A stretch of 64,000 nucleotides of DNA from Corynebacterium canis (lineage in GTDB: Bacteria; Actinomycetota; Actinomycetes; Mycobacteriales; Mycobacteriaceae), in contig NZ_CP047080.1 in NCBI RefSeq assembly GCF_030408595.1, positions 2,873,353 through 2,937,352 on the forward strand. The letters run 5' to 3'. Of the stretch, positions 17,301 to 25,942 are shown in pieces. Position 1 is the first letter of the stretch; each line of letters starts with the position of its first letter. A program made the translations under genes and the position numbers. The notes beneath the pieces are model-generated. The model saw nothing but the letters and a program-made list of their open reading frames with translations. It was not told the DNA's origin and ran no database searches.

Positions 17301-19105
17301 CTGCTCGCGGTAACCATTGCGCGCGACCTACCGTGGTTGTGCCGCGCCAAGGACCGCGCCACCTGGGCTAGGTCCGCGCCGCCCTCAAGGTAGTCCGCCA
17401 AGTCCGCCGCCGCTTGTCGACGCCGCGACGGCAACAGCCCGCTGACCGGCAACAGGTATTGCTCGGCATCCAGCTCCGCATCCCAGGTTGCGGCCTTATG
17501 TTCGTATTCTGCGGGGTCGAATTCCGCGATCACGGCGTGGCCATTGGTGCCGCCGAAACCAAATCCGGATACACCCGCGATGGCGCGGCCCGAATACTTG
17601 GGCCATTCGCGGGGATCCTCCACGATCTCCAGCCGCTCCGCATCGAAATCGATATACGGATTGGGGCCCGAATAGTTGATCGAAGGCGGCAGGACGCCGC
17701 GATTCAGGGATTGCACCACCTTGATCAGGCCCGCAGCACCGGCGGCGGATTCCGTATGCCCGAAATTGGTCTTGGCGCTGCCCAGCAGCAGCGGCTCGGT
17801 GGCGGGGCGGCCGCGGCCCAATACCTGGCCGAGCGCCGAAGCCTCGATCGGGTCGCCGAGAATGGTGCCGGTGCCGTGCGCCTCCACATAATCCACCGTA
17901 TGCGGATCGATGCCCGCATCCCGGTAGGCGCGCTCGAGGACCGCGATCTGCGCCTCGGGGTTCGGGGCCGTCAAACCATTGGAGCGACCGTCGGAATTCA
18001 CGGCGGTGCCCTTGATCACGGCGTAGATGGTGTCGCCGGCGGCCAGCGCGTCGTCGACACGCTTCAGTACCACGAGCCCGGCGCCGTCGGAACGGACAAA
18101 GCCGTCAGCGTCGTCGGAAAACGCGTGAATCCTGCCGGTGGGGCTGAGCACGCCCAGCTCCCCAAAACCGGTGGTGGCAAAGGGGCTCGCCAAAATGTTC
18201 ACGCCACCGGCGAGCGCAATATCTGCGTCCCCCGCCCGCAGGGCACGCACCGCATGATGCACGCTCACCAGGGACGAAGAACACGCCGTATCAATGCTTA
18301 CGGAAGGCCCACGGAAATCAAAGGCGTACGAAACCCGGTTCGGGATAATCGAACTCGCCGTACCCGTCAATGCGTACGGGTGCGCCTCGGCGGGATCGGA
18401 GGCGATCATCAACCCGTAATCGTTGCTTGACGATCCGACATACACGCCCACGTTTTCCCCGCGCAGCGAATTCGCCGGGATATGCGCCTGCTCGAGGGCC
18501 TCCCACGCCAATTCGAGGATAACCCGCTGCTGCGGGTCCATATTCGCAGCCTCCAGCGGGGACAAGCCGAAAAACTCGGCGTCAAAGCTAGCGATGTCCT
18601 CTAAATAGCCGCCGGTGGTGGGGACGGCCGCCATCTTGGCCACCATAATGTCATCGGCGGCGTACTCGGACCAGCGGCCCTCCGGGGGCTCGGACATGGC
18701 GTCGCGGCCGGTAACAAGGAGCTCCCAGAACTCCTCAATATTCAGCGCTTTTGGATAGCGCGCCGCCATGCCGACGATGGCGATATCGTGGGTGCCGGGC
18801 GAATCCGAAACCACCGTAAATTGCGGGCTCTCCGACCTCTTCGGTTGCCGCGACGGGCCTTCGATCAGCCGCAAACTCAGCGCGGCGATCGAGGGGAACT
18901 CGTAGGCGATGGTGGCGTCTAATTGGACGTCTAGGAGGTTTTCCAACTCCCCTGAAAGGATGACAACGTCGCGTGAAGACAACCCAAATGTTTCCATTGG
19001 TTTGTCGTCCGAGATCTCCCCTTCGGGTAAGCCTGTAGCGGTAGCCACCCATGCCCGCAGCCAAGCTTTGAGCTCTGCCACGGTCATTTGACGTCGATCC
19101 ATCAC
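14357..19105 (-). CDS. pks13: Polyketide synthase Pks13, mycolic acid condensase
   Basis: 1582 residues. Domains in order: N-terminal acyl carrier domain (pantetheine Ser in FGLSSRD, about residue 44); ketosynthase with active Cys275 (DTACSSS), His410 (EAHGTGT) and His450 (NFGHTES); acyltransferase with Ser722 (GMSMGE); second acyl carrier domain (DLGLDSLMGM, about residues 1180-1200); and a C-terminal thioesterase (GGWSFGG) with downstream Asp and His. It condenses the FadD32-activated meromycolate with the AccD3-carboxylated chain and transfers the beta-keto product to trehalose. Length and domain order match the family. ATG 19105 is followed by a second ATG. Separated from fadD32 by about 270 bp with a terminator, so it has its own promoter. 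Confidence 0.98.
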   Translation of the reverse strand: MMDRRQMTVAELKAWLRAWVATATGLPEGEISDDKPMETFGLSSRDVVILSGELENLLDVQLDATIAYEFPSIAALSLRLIEGPSRQPKRSESPQFTVVSDSPGTHDIAIVGMAARYPKALNIEEFWELLVTGRDAMSEPPEGRWSEYAADDIMVAKMAAVPTTGGYLEDIASFDAEFFGLSPLEAANMDPQQRVILELAWEALEQAHIPANSLRGENVGVYVGSSSNDYGLMIASDPAEAHPYALTGTASSIIPNRVSYAFDFRGPSVSIDTACSSSLVSVHHAVRALRAGDADIALAGGVNILASPFATTGFGELGVLSPTGRIHAFSDDADGFVRSDGAGLVVLKRVDDALAAGDTIYAVIKGTAVNSDGRSNGLTAPNPEAQIAVLERAYRDAGIDPHTVDYVEAHGTGTILGDPIEASALGQVLGRGRPATEPLLLGSAKTNFGHTESAAGAAGLIKVVQSLNRGVLPPSINYSGPNPYIDFDAERLEIVEDPREWPKYSGRAIAGVSGFGFGGTNGHAVIAEFDPAEYEHKAATWDAELDAEQYLLPVSGLLPSRRRQAAADLADYLEGGADLAQVARSLARHNHGRSRAMVTASSVEEAIKRLRIVAEGKKSAGIQVADAPPAHGPVFVYSGFGAQHRKMAKELLHTSKFFRERLTELDMEIQLESGWSLLEIIEDDEQTYNTETAQVGITAIQIALTDLLAHFGARPAAVLGMSMGEIAAAYAAGGLSAQDAMRVACHRSRLMGEGENSLPEDQLGAMAVVEFAAADLDAFIAENPEYEGIEPAVYAGPGMTTIGGPREAVVKLVAKLEAEQKFARLLNVKGAGHTSAVDPLLGELAAETAGIEAQPLRIPLFSSVDKGVVYPAGSVVHDSDYWLRCTRGSVWFLEATTAAFAAGHDMLVEVSPNPVALMGMMNTAFSVGKGDAQLLYTLKRKVSPSDSLRDLLAKLYVVGQPINLDLLVGSGVRAETPGVTWKRQRYWTAARPSSQNVSLPGHRVNLPDGSVAFSALAEQVPSAEALIDAAAVAVLPEAHVVAVEEHAPLPPSGDLTTVAHRSLGGVSVTVHRVMGDATSLVAEGFAAIGGGIPAPAAKQEQPAAPRFTELDVEIEALHWDPDSGETVEQRMRSIVSESMGYDIDDLPGELPLIDLGLDSLMGMRIKNRIEHDFQIPPLQVQALRDASVADVVRQVEDLVAGKGEPEVEAPEKAASKSAAVGVAPRDASERLVFATWAGITGAAVAGVTTELPELSDEHAEAIAERLTDRGGITVTVEQVREVETLEALANIVREGLETEVEGNIRVLRARPAGSTKPAVFLFHPAGGSSVVYQPLMRRLPEDVPVYGVERLEGTLAERAAAYLDEIRSYADGHPVVLGGWSFGGALAYEVAHQLVHSDVDVALIALLDTVQPAEAVPDTPEETRARWERYSAFAKKTYNLDFPVPYELLETAGEDALLTMMAEFLANADTQTEGLSAGVLEHQRASFVDNRILDRVRLENWADVEAPVMLFRAERMHDGAIELEPRYARIHADGGWSAIVKQLDIIQLRGDHLAIVDEPEIGTVGAHLSRRLTEIEAGQEGN

Positions 19106-19377
19106 AACACCTTTACAGTTCTATGAGTAAGTTCTAACCCCTCAAGGCTACCCGCCGTGCACAGCAAGAATCTCTTAACCCAGGCATGTTGAAACCCTAA
19201 GTCGAATCATCGCAGTTCAACGGGCCTCGTAAATTCTCAGGGTAACAGACTCATCGTTTCCCCACGGTATTCTGTTACAAAGCCGATACAGCACTCAGAA
19301 AACCTAGCGCGGCACCCGCACCCAAAAAGCAACGCCCGGAAAGGGGTCTCCCAGGCGTTGCTTTTCTAGTCAGGCCT
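19106..19377. other. pks13-fadD32 intergenic region with promoter for pks13
   Basis: 272 bp: the fadD32 terminator (19324-19365) lies next to the fadD32 stop; the remainder must hold the pks13 promoter and leader. No operator was recognised. Confidence 0.4.
19324..19365. terminator. Rho-independent terminator after fadD32
   Basis: AAAAAGCAACGCC (19324-19336) pairs with GGCGTTGCTTTT (19354-19365). On the minus strand the stem is followed by a U run, right after the fadD32 stop at 19378. The hairpin is symmetrical enough to act both ways. Confidence 0.8.
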
Positions 19378-21228
19378 TTAGCCCTCGGCCAGGTATGCGT
19401 TCTTGCACACGCGGCGGGCAATCTTGCCGGAGGAGCTGCGCGGGATTTCGCCCAGGCCCACGATGCGGATCTCGTGGGGAACCACGCCGTGGTTCTTGGT
19501 CACAGCGGCGCGGATCGCCTCGATGGCGGCGGCGTCACCGGATTCGTCCTTGGTGCGCTCACGCTCCGCGAAGATAACCAGCTTCTCCACATCGTCGCCC
19601 TCGATGGCGAAGGCCGCGATGGCTGCGGGCTCGACATGGTCGGTCGCATGATCAACGGTGTATTCGATGTCCTGGGGGTAGTGGTTACGGCCGGCAACCA
19701 CGATCAGGTCCTTCAGGCGGCCGGTGATATACACCTCATTATCGATGATGGCGCCGAGGTCACCGGTGGCCATCCAGCGGTTATCGTCCGGGAAGCCCGC
19801 GGCGCGGGAGTTTTCATGCAGCCGGGCGATCAGCGTGTTGTGGAAGGTCGCGGCGGTTTCCTCCGGACGATCCAGGTAGCCGAGCGCCATGTTCTGGCCA
19901 TGCGCCCAGAATTCGCCGATCTGGCCGTCCGCCAATTCCGTGCGGGTTTCCGGATCCACAACCACCAGCGCCTGCGGCTGCACCACGGAACCGTTGGACA
20001 TCAACGGCACGGCATTGTCCTGGTTTTCTTCCACGACCTCGACCACACCCTCGCTGAGCTTTTCGCGGTCGGCGTAAATGATCAGCGGACGCTTGTCGGT
20101 CTGCGGGGTGCTCACCAGCAGGGACGCCTCGGCCAGGCCGTAGGACGGGCGGATCATGCCACGCTCCAGGCCATAGCGGGAGAACGCGTCAAAGAATTGG
20201 TTCACGGCCTTCGCGGTCACCGGCTCGGAGCCGACGATCAAGCCATCGAGGGCGCTTAGGTCCAGCTCCTCGCCCTCGGCGGGCTGGCCGTAGCGAACAC
20301 CAAGCTCCAGCGCGAAGTTCGGCACCACGGTGTACACATTGACATCGTTGTCGCGCTTGTTCAGCTGCTTGGTCCAGCGGGACGGCTGCTGGATAAAGTC
20401 GCGCGGCGTCATAAACTCCATTTCCAGGCCCAGGATGGTCACAAACGCGGCCAGGATAATGCCCATATCGTGGTGCAGCGGCAGCCAGGTGACCAGGCGC
20501 AGCGGCGTTTGCAGGCGGGCCGCGGTGAAGATCTGCAGCACATTGGTCATTACCGAACGGTGCGTGAGCACCACGCCGGCCGGGACGCGAGTGGAACCGG
20601 AGGTGTATTGCAGGAAGGCGACCATGTCCAGCGGAGCCTGCGTGGATTGCGCCAGCATCGCCTGCACCTCGGGCAGGGTCAGCGGGTTCACCCAGCTTTC
20701 GGCCAGGGAGTCCGGCAGCGAGTCCACCGAAATGATGCGCGGACGTTCCGCCGCGGGCACCTCTGCAAAGTGGGCACGCACGGAAGCTGCGGCCGGGGTG
20801 TGGGTAAGCACGATCTTCGGCTTGCAATCCCCAAGCACGGCCTGCAGGTGGTCGGCATGGCCCGGCTCGTTCGGATCGTACAGCGGCACGGGCACCATGC
20901 CCGCATACATGGCGCCGATAAAGCCGAACAAATATTCGGGGCTATTGCCGGCGAGCACGGCGACGCGGTCGCCGATGGTGCCCACCTGCTGCAGGCGGGC
21001 CGCCACGGCCTTAATGCGGGTATTGATCTGCGCTCGGGTGTAATCAACCGCCACGCCATCGCGATCAGAAGAGAAGTCCCAGAATCGCATGCAATGCCGA
21101 TCTCCACCCCCCTGCATCGCCTCTGCTTGGTACAGGGTTTCGCATAGCCCAGCGAGGTTCATCTGCGGCGGCAGGGTGATTTGGCCCTGTTCGTCAAAAA
21201 ACTGACCAATTACGGCATGAAGATCCAT
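19378..21228 (-). CDS. fadD32: Long-chain fatty-acyl-AMP ligase FadD32 (FadD2)
   Basis: 616 residues of the adenylate-forming superfamily. Motifs: AMP/ATP loop QYTSGSTRVPAGV, a middle HHDMG segment (LPLHHDMGIILA), YGLAEASLLV, and the late WMATGDLG. The C-terminus contains GRLKDLIVVAGRNHYPQDIE and the catalytic Lys region (PRSSSGKIARR). It adenylates the meromycolate-type fatty acid and loads it onto the N-terminal carrier domain of Pks13. The ATG at 21228 has a GGAG ribosome site close upstream. Gene order fadD32-pks13-accD is that of all mycolate producers. It probably has its own transcript, ending at the hairpin downstream. Confidence 0.97.
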   Translation of the reverse strand: MDLHAVIGQFFDEQGQITLPPQMNLAGLCETLYQAEAMQGGGDRHCMRFWDFSSDRDGVAVDYTRAQINTRIKAVAARLQQVGTIGDRVAVLAGNSPEYLFGFIGAMYAGMVPVPLYDPNEPGHADHLQAVLGDCKPKIVLTHTPAAASVRAHFAEVPAAERPRIISVDSLPDSLAESWVNPLTLPEVQAMLAQSTQAPLDMVAFLQYTSGSTRVPAGVVLTHRSVMTNVLQIFTAARLQTPLRLVTWLPLHHDMGIILAAFVTILGLEMEFMTPRDFIQQPSRWTKQLNKRDNDVNVYTVVPNFALELGVRYGQPAEGEELDLSALDGLIVGSEPVTAKAVNQFFDAFSRYGLERGMIRPSYGLAEASLLVSTPQTDKRPLIIYADREKLSEGVVEVVEENQDNAVPLMSNGSVVQPQALVVVDPETRTELADGQIGEFWAHGQNMALGYLDRPEETAATFHNTLIARLHENSRAAGFPDDNRWMATGDLGAIIDNEVYITGRLKDLIVVAGRNHYPQDIEYTVDHATDHVEPAAIAAFAIEGDDVEKLVIFAERERTKDESGDAAAIEAIRAAVTKNHGVVPHEIRIVGLGEIPRSSSGKIARRVCKNAYLAEG

Positions 21229-21302
21229 GGTACTCCTCTAGTGGTTGCAAGATACTTAGTGAAGTCTAATGCTTTCCCTAGTGAACATACAAGGGATTCG
21301 AC

Positions 21303-22208
21303 TTATTTGTTGATTAAATCTGTTGCCCAGTCCACCAACCACGTAGATGTCGTTGTTCCGGGGATCACATTCGGATTTGTGGCGTATTGTGCGTGAATAC
21401 CATTCGCCGCAATGAGCGCCTCCGCACGTTCCAACGCATTCAACACATTGAGCGGGGCATCACAAATGTGATCATCGGGCGCGCATATTTCCACGGTTCG
21501 GTCATTGAGGGTACCGAAGCCGCCGGGGCGTGTACCCCGCATTGTCGCCTCCGGAACTATCGGCTGAATAAGCGCATTCACAGGGCGCAATGCAACTTCC
21601 GCGCCGACGCCGGACACGGGGTTGCCCACGTGCTGCCCGTATTGCGCTTCTCGACGCCCATCCGCCACCAGCGCCACGCCACGAATACGCTCCGCGGGCA
21701 CAATGTCCGCACTACCGGTTCCGATCACAGAAGCGATATCGCCCAAGAACACCGCGCCCTGCGAGAATCCCACCAAGATGAAATCCGTAAGCGGGCATTC
21801 CCCATGCGTAGCGCGCATTTCCTCTTCCGCCTTGGCGCTGCCCTCATTACGAGATTGGTCGTAGCTGACCTCGTGCATCGCGTGGATATTGCGGAATTGC
21901 GCGGTGTATGGAACCGTCCACACCTTCACGTCATCCGGGGAGAAGCGCTCCTGGAGGGGTTGCGTGAGCGTCAGCATAAAGGAGGTCGGATTGGCCGCCG
22001 GATGCACCGGGTCATCGGTGGCGCTGGATTCCCACGTGCCGGGGGCTGCGATCACCTCGACGTCCGGGCACCACTCCGGCTGCGTTGCCGTCGGCGGTTC
22101 AGGGGTTGGGGGCTCAGGCTGCGGCGGCTGAACCAACCAACGGACCACGCCCAATGTGATCAGCACGAGCACAATGAGCGCAACCAGAATTGTTAGGACC
22201 TTCTTCAT
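21303..22208 (-). CDS. Cutinase-like serine hydrolase, Rv3802c homologue
   Basis: 301 residues from ATG 22208. A single N-terminal membrane anchor (about residues 4-26) and a Pro-rich linker precede a cutinase-fold domain. The nucleophile is Ser149 in GFSQG, with a later Asp (CAPDDHICD) and His (NGIHAQYA) completing the triad and Cys pairs flanking it. The M. tuberculosis homologue is an essential envelope phospholipase/thioesterase whose loss or inhibition perturbs mycolate composition. A TTG at 22220 would also open this frame but overlaps the lipoprotein stop. The ATG gives the usual Lys-Lys-plus-hydrophobic start. Last gene of the cmt1-lipoprotein-hydrolase operon. Confidence 0.88.
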   Translation of the reverse strand: MKKVLTILVALIVLVLITLGVVRWLVQPPQPEPPTPEPPTATQPEWCPDVEVIAAPGTWESSATDDPVHPAANPTSFMLTLTQPLQERFSPDDVKVWTVPYTAQFRNIHAMHEVSYDQSRNEGSAKAEEEMRATHGECPLTDFILVGFSQGAVFLGDIASVIGTGSADIVPAERIRGVALVADGRREAQYGQHVGNPVSGVGAEVALRPVNALIQPIVPEATMRGTRPGGFGTLNDRTVEICAPDDHICDAPLNVLNALERAEALIAANGIHAQYATNPNVIPGTTTSTWLVDWATDLINK

Positions 22209-22213
22209 AGGAT

Positions 22214-22690
22214 CTAGCAATACGCATTTTTCGCGGCCGCCGCAATTGCGTCCGCCAACGCCTCGGGCGATTCGCTGCTGCGCCCTTGCTCAATCAGCTG
22301 ACCCGCTACAGCATCCACCGTAAAGCTCTTCTGGCCAAGTTCATTGGCCCGGCACACCTCGGTAGCGGCCGCGATCAATTGGTCCTCGATGCCTTCTACC
22401 TTGACTTTCTTATCCTCCAATTCCTGGAGGAAGTCCTCATCTTGGGGTGTGCGCTCGGGCGTGATCTCGGGCAGCGAAGAGATCTCTTGGGCGGCCCGAT
22501 CCTTGGCGGTCGGCTCGCTGGATTCGGTGCCGGAAGACTCCGAACTAGTGCTTGATGCACCCGAACTCGCGGTCGTCGCACGGCTCAGCGAGGTCGCCGA
22601 AGTGGACTCGGTGTCTTCGGAGGTGGCGCCGCCACAAGCCACCAGGGTGCAGGCGGCTGCGACGATGGCGAACGCGTATCGGATGGTCAC
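22214..22690 (-). CDS. Secreted lipoprotein, DUF732-like
   Basis: 158 residues. The signal sequence ends in a lipobox (TLVACGG), so Cys19 should be lipidated and the protein anchored outside. A Ser/Thr-rich linker (about residues 23-60) is followed by a small acidic helical domain with two Cys residues near the C-terminus (EVCRANE and the final NAYC), as in DUF732 proteins. The function is unknown. The start overlaps the cmt1 stop by 4 bp, and the following hydrolase begins 6 bp after its stop: a tight three-gene operon that suggests service to the mycolyltransferase or to the hydrolase. Confidence 0.75.
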   Translation of the reverse strand: MTIRYAFAIVAAACTLVACGGATSEDTESTSATSLSRATTASSGASSTSSESSGTESSEPTAKDRAAQEISSLPEITPERTPQDEDFLQELEDKKVKVEGIEDQLIAAATEVCRANELGQKSFTVDAVAGQLIEQGRSSESPEALADAIAAAAKNAYC

Positions 22691-24609
22691 TTCTTCTCCT
22701 CAATGATGCGCCCGTTTACCTGCTGGATCACGCCGTGCTGGAAGGTCACGGATTCTCCACCGGCAGGGATCTTCTCTTGGTCCGAGACTGGGAAGCCGTA
22801 TTCGCCTTGCTCATACTGCTTCTTGCCCCAAGCGTCGTAGATGTCACCGTACAGGATGTAGTGCGCACCCGTACCGGCGCTCCAATACATGTTGCCGTGC
22901 TCGAACTTCTGGAACGCGCCACCGTCGATGGGAAGTTCATTGGACTGCGGCGCACCCAAGCGGGAGTTTACGGTATCAATTTCGCCATACTTTTGCGCGA
23001 TAATACCTTGCACGGTAAATGCGTGATTGTCTTTAGTACGGATCACATACCCGCCCTGGAATTGCTGAACAACATTTTCGCCGACCTCTTTCGGGCCGGA
23101 GGTGGGGTACTTCAATACGCCCTGCTCATGCTTGAGGCGTCCCCAAGCTTCCTTCATGTCATTCGGTACGGCGTGCGCATTGGTTTCCGGGGTCCAATAA
23201 ATCGACCCATGTTCAAATTGCACGTAACGTCCCACACCGTCCGAGGTGGCCTGCTCGCCGCTGGTGGGGAAACCCAACCACGATTCGGTGCCGCCAAGCT
23301 CGGAATAGTGCGCGCCGATGCGTCCGATAAGCACGTGCGCCCCGGTGTTCGGCGACCAATACGCGCGGCCGTTGCGGTAGTCTTGCGCCTTGCCGCCCGG
23401 GACGTCGTATTCGTTAGTCACGCAGGAGCCGTACGCGCCGTCCTTGGTCAGCTCGCCGATAGCGCCGCCGGTGGTGCATTCCGCGCCGCGGTCCTGGTCC
23501 TCCAATTGCAAGCTGTCCGCGATGTGCGGCCAGGCCTGCGTCATTTCGAACTGCCAATACGGCCAGTTATGGATCCCGGAGGGTCGGAACATCGCCGTCA
23601 CCGGCACATTGGCCTTTTTCGCGCGATCCACAAACGTCTGCGTGGTCATGCGGGACACCACCTCAAGCCCCATGCCGGAGGCCTCCGCGGGCGCCTGCGC
23701 CACGGAGCCAGGTTGACCGTAATCGTCGCGGCCCGACCCGGCAGACACATACACCGTCTTGCCCTTGAGCGCCTCCACGCCAAGCTTGGGGTCATTGTCA
23801 ATCCACCGCTGGGAACCGTACGGGCCCCACATGTTTTCCGCGTTATAGCCGCCACCATCGCTCATCGCGGCGCCAATCATCGCAGGCATGCCGGAAGACG
23901 TGGTGTCCAGGTAGCCCGAGAAGGAGCCCACAAAGTTGAACATATCCGGGCGGTGCTGCGCCAGATTCATTGCGGCGGTGCCGCCCATGGAAATGCCCAG
24001 GATGGCGCGCTGCCCATTGGAGCGGTAACCATTCTTAAGCACGGCGGGCAATTCCTCAGTAAGGAAGGTTTCCCACTTATAATGCTTGCCCTTGTCAGGT
24101 TTATCCCAGTCTGTGTAGAAGGAGGACTCACCTCCCACTGGGAGAATTACGTTGACGTTCTTATCAGCAAATTGTTGCTCAATGTTGGTGTAAAGCGTCC
24201 AGCCGCTTTCCTCCTCGATGGCGCGCAGGCCGTCGAGCGCCCACACCTCGGGGAACTTCGCGTCCTTCTTGGAGTGCCAATCGCGGGCCAGCAGGATCTG
24301 CACCTGGATGGGCTTTTCCGGCATGGCTGCGGACTTAATAAATACCGCGATGCGGCGATCCGTAAGCCATTCCACGCGGTCTACGTCCACGCCTTCCGGC
24401 AACCCTGCGATATCGGGGTGATCAGTGCGGATGGGCGTCCGCTGCGGAGCCTCGCCCCCTTCCAGGTATCCCGTAATGCCGTTGGAACCTGCGCTCGGGC
24501 TGGGCGCGGTAGATTGCGCCACCGCAACCGGCATCGGGACGAGCAGGGTCAGGGGAACCAGTACGGCCGCGATGCGGAGGGCGCGGCGTGGCAGAGAGAT
24601 GGAGCGCAT
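22687..24609 (-). CDS. cmt1: Mycolyltransferase with C-terminal LGFP repeats (PS1/Cop1 type)
   Basis: 640 residues. Signal peptide at about 1-31 (cleavage after VAVAQ or nearby); alpha/beta-hydrolase esterase domain at about 60-370 with nucleophile Ser207 (GISMGG) and late His (SGIHNWPYW); then about 250 residues containing four or five LGFP-type repeats ([28 protein letters not shown] and neighbours). It transfers mycolate from trehalose monomycolate onto arabinogalactan or a second trehalose outside the membrane; the LGFP part is thought to tether to the wall. The size and layout match C. glutamicum PS1 (cop1, 657 residues). First gene of a tight operon with the lipoprotein and cutinase-like genes. 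Confidence 0.95.
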   Translation of the reverse strand: MRSISLPRRALRIAAVLVPLTLLVPMPVAVAQSTAPSPSAGSNGITGYLEGGEAPQRTPIRTDHPDIAGLPEGVDVDRVEWLTDRRIAVFIKSAAMPEKPIQVQILLARDWHSKKDAKFPEVWALDGLRAIEEESGWTLYTNIEQQFADKNVNVILPVGGESSFYTDWDKPDKGKHYKWETFLTEELPAVLKNGYRSNGQRAILGISMGGTAAMNLAQHRPDMFNFVGSFSGYLDTTSSGMPAMIGAAMSDGGGYNAENMWGPYGSQRWIDNDPKLGVEALKGKTVYVSAGSGRDDYGQPGSVAQAPAEASGMGLEVVSRMTTQTFVDRAKKANVPVTAMFRPSGIHNWPYWQFEMTQAWPHIADSLQLEDQDRGAECTTGGAIGELTKDGAYGSCVTNEYDVPGGKAQDYRNGRAYWSPNTGAHVLIGRIGAHYSELGGTESWLGFPTSGEQATSDGVGRYVQFEHGSIYWTPETNAHAVPNDMKEAWGRLKHEQGVLKYPTSGPKEVGENVVQQFQGGYVIRTKDNHAFTVQGIIAQKYGEIDTVNSRLGAPQSNELPIDGGAFQKFEHGNMYWSAGTGAHYILYGDIYDAWGKKQYEQGEYGFPVSDQEKIPAGGESVTFQHGVIQQVNGRIIEEKK

Positions 24610-24750
24610 GAATTTGTGTCCTCAACGAATAAAAAGATTGCACACGATGCGCTTAAGTTTAAGTACAACTTGAAGGTTGTGGTAGTTGTGACACACGGTA
24701 ATTTTTTAAATTCTTGTGACTCGGGTGTTCTGAGGGCTCCCTGAACGTGA

Positions 24751-24775
24751 AAAAACCGCACCCGAAGGTGCGGTT
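24751..24775. terminator. Terminator of cmt2
   Basis: AACCGCACC (24754-24762) and GGTGCGGTT (24767-24775) flank a CGAA tetraloop. The A run at 24751-24755 becomes a U run on the minus strand, 16 bp after the cmt2 stop. Confidence 0.85.
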
Positions 24776-24790
24776 ATATTCATGCTCGGC

Positions 24791-25813
24791 TTAGCGAGCG
24801 TTCATCACATCCAAGACGCGGTCACGGGTGCGCCACAACTCATCGGTCCACAACCTCCAGTTGTGAATACCAACGGCCGGGTAGTTGGTCGCCGGATTCA
24901 GGCCCTTGGAACGAGCCTCCCGCTCCCACTCCTGGGTGGTGCTACGAGCCAGCCACTCCAAGCCGGAACCCATGAAACGCTGATCCAACGGCAAGCCGTG
25001 ATCCTCCGGAGCCCACGCGCCGGTAGCGGCGGAAATGTAAACGTCCGAACCCTTCAGGCCCTCCATGTTGTGGAAGGGGTCATTCTCAAAGCGACGCGGG
25101 TTAGTGATACTGCCGTACATCGCGTTCAGGTTGAAGCCGCCGGTCTCCAGCAGGGCAAGACGCAGCAGGGTCTGCATGCCCGGAGCGGTGGTGTGCAGGT
25201 AGCCGGAGTAGGACAAAGCCTGGCGGAACTGATTCGGGTGCCGGGCCGCAAGGTTCAGGGCGGCGGTACCACCCATGGACAGGCCGGCGATGGAGTTATT
25301 GGTCGGGGACACGCCGAAGTGCTGCTGCAGGTAGCCCGGCAGCTCGGAGGTCAGGAAGGTCTCCCACTTGTAGGTGACCGGCTCGGCGGAAAACGCTGCG
25401 GAGTTCTCCCAGTCAGAGTAGAAGGAACCCGCGCCACCAACCGGCATCACGAGGGTCAGATTGGAATCCACGTACGCAGCCTGAGCGTTCGAGTACACGG
25501 TCCAACCCGTGAAGTTATCGTCGGCACGCATACCGTCGAGGAGATAGAAACCTGCGTTACCGCCAGCGCGAGCGGGCTGCACCAAAACAGGCACGTTACG
25601 GCCCATTGCTTGAGACCAGACGTCACAACGCTGCACCCAGTGCTGCGCCGCGTCCCAGTCACAAGTTCCGGTGGCATCAGGGCGAAGCGTGTCGCGCGCA
25701 TCAGCCTGTGCGACACCACTGCCTGCAACGGCAAGCCCTGCTGCTGCAGCCACAGCCATAGCGACTACTGTCGCGCTACGGCCGACTGCGCGAAGTCGGT
25801 TCATGATGGTCAT
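24791..25813 (-). CDS. cmt2: Mycolyltransferase (antigen-85 type, single domain)
   Basis: 340 residues from ATG 25813, chosen because GAGGAGAACC sits directly upstream; an upstream in-frame start at 25861 would add 16 residues without a ribosome site. Signal peptide to about residue 38 (AQA-D). The alpha/beta-hydrolase domain has a Cys51-Cys63 pair, nucleophile Ser179 (GLSMGG) and a late His (VGIHNW). No LGFP repeats, unlike cmt1. Same reaction family: exchange of mycolate between trehalose monomycolate, trehalose and arabinogalactan. Monocistronic, with a strong terminator. Confidence 0.95.
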   Translation of the reverse strand: MTIMNRLRAVGRSATVVAMAVAAAAGLAVAGSGVAQADARDTLRPDATGTCDWDAAQHWVQRCDVWSQAMGRNVPVLVQPARAGGNAGFYLLDGMRADDNFTGWTVYSNAQAAYVDSNLTLVMPVGGAGSFYSDWENSAAFSAEPVTYKWETFLTSELPGYLQQHFGVSPTNNSIAGLSMGGTAALNLAARHPNQFRQALSYSGYLHTTAPGMQTLLRLALLETGGFNLNAMYGSITNPRRFENDPFHNMEGLKGSDVYISAATGAWAPEDHGLPLDQRFMGSGLEWLARSTTQEWEREARSKGLNPATNYPAVGIHNWRLWTDELWRTRDRVLDVMNAR

Positions 25814-25942
25814 GGTTCTCCTCGGTCGGGTTTTTCCCAGTACTCGATTGCGCATTGACATTGGGACTATCGCCCCAGCTTTTCCAAAATGTTACATCCT
25901 TAATCCGCGCAAAGCTAGATGCAAGATTTTCTGCGGGGTGTT

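Noticed and set aside
15332..17371. A 679-codon open frame on the plus strand opposite pks13
   Set aside because: It is a shadow of the high-GC pks13 codons: His/Arg/Gly-rich, no motif, no ribosome site, and fully antisense to a complete, motif-rich gene.
22552..24744. A 730-codon open frame opposite cmt1, and similar ones opposite pck (5296-6570) and accD3 (13232-14479)
   Set aside because: All are antisense to well-supported genes, with compositions expected from reverse-complemented GC-rich codons and no recognisable domain.
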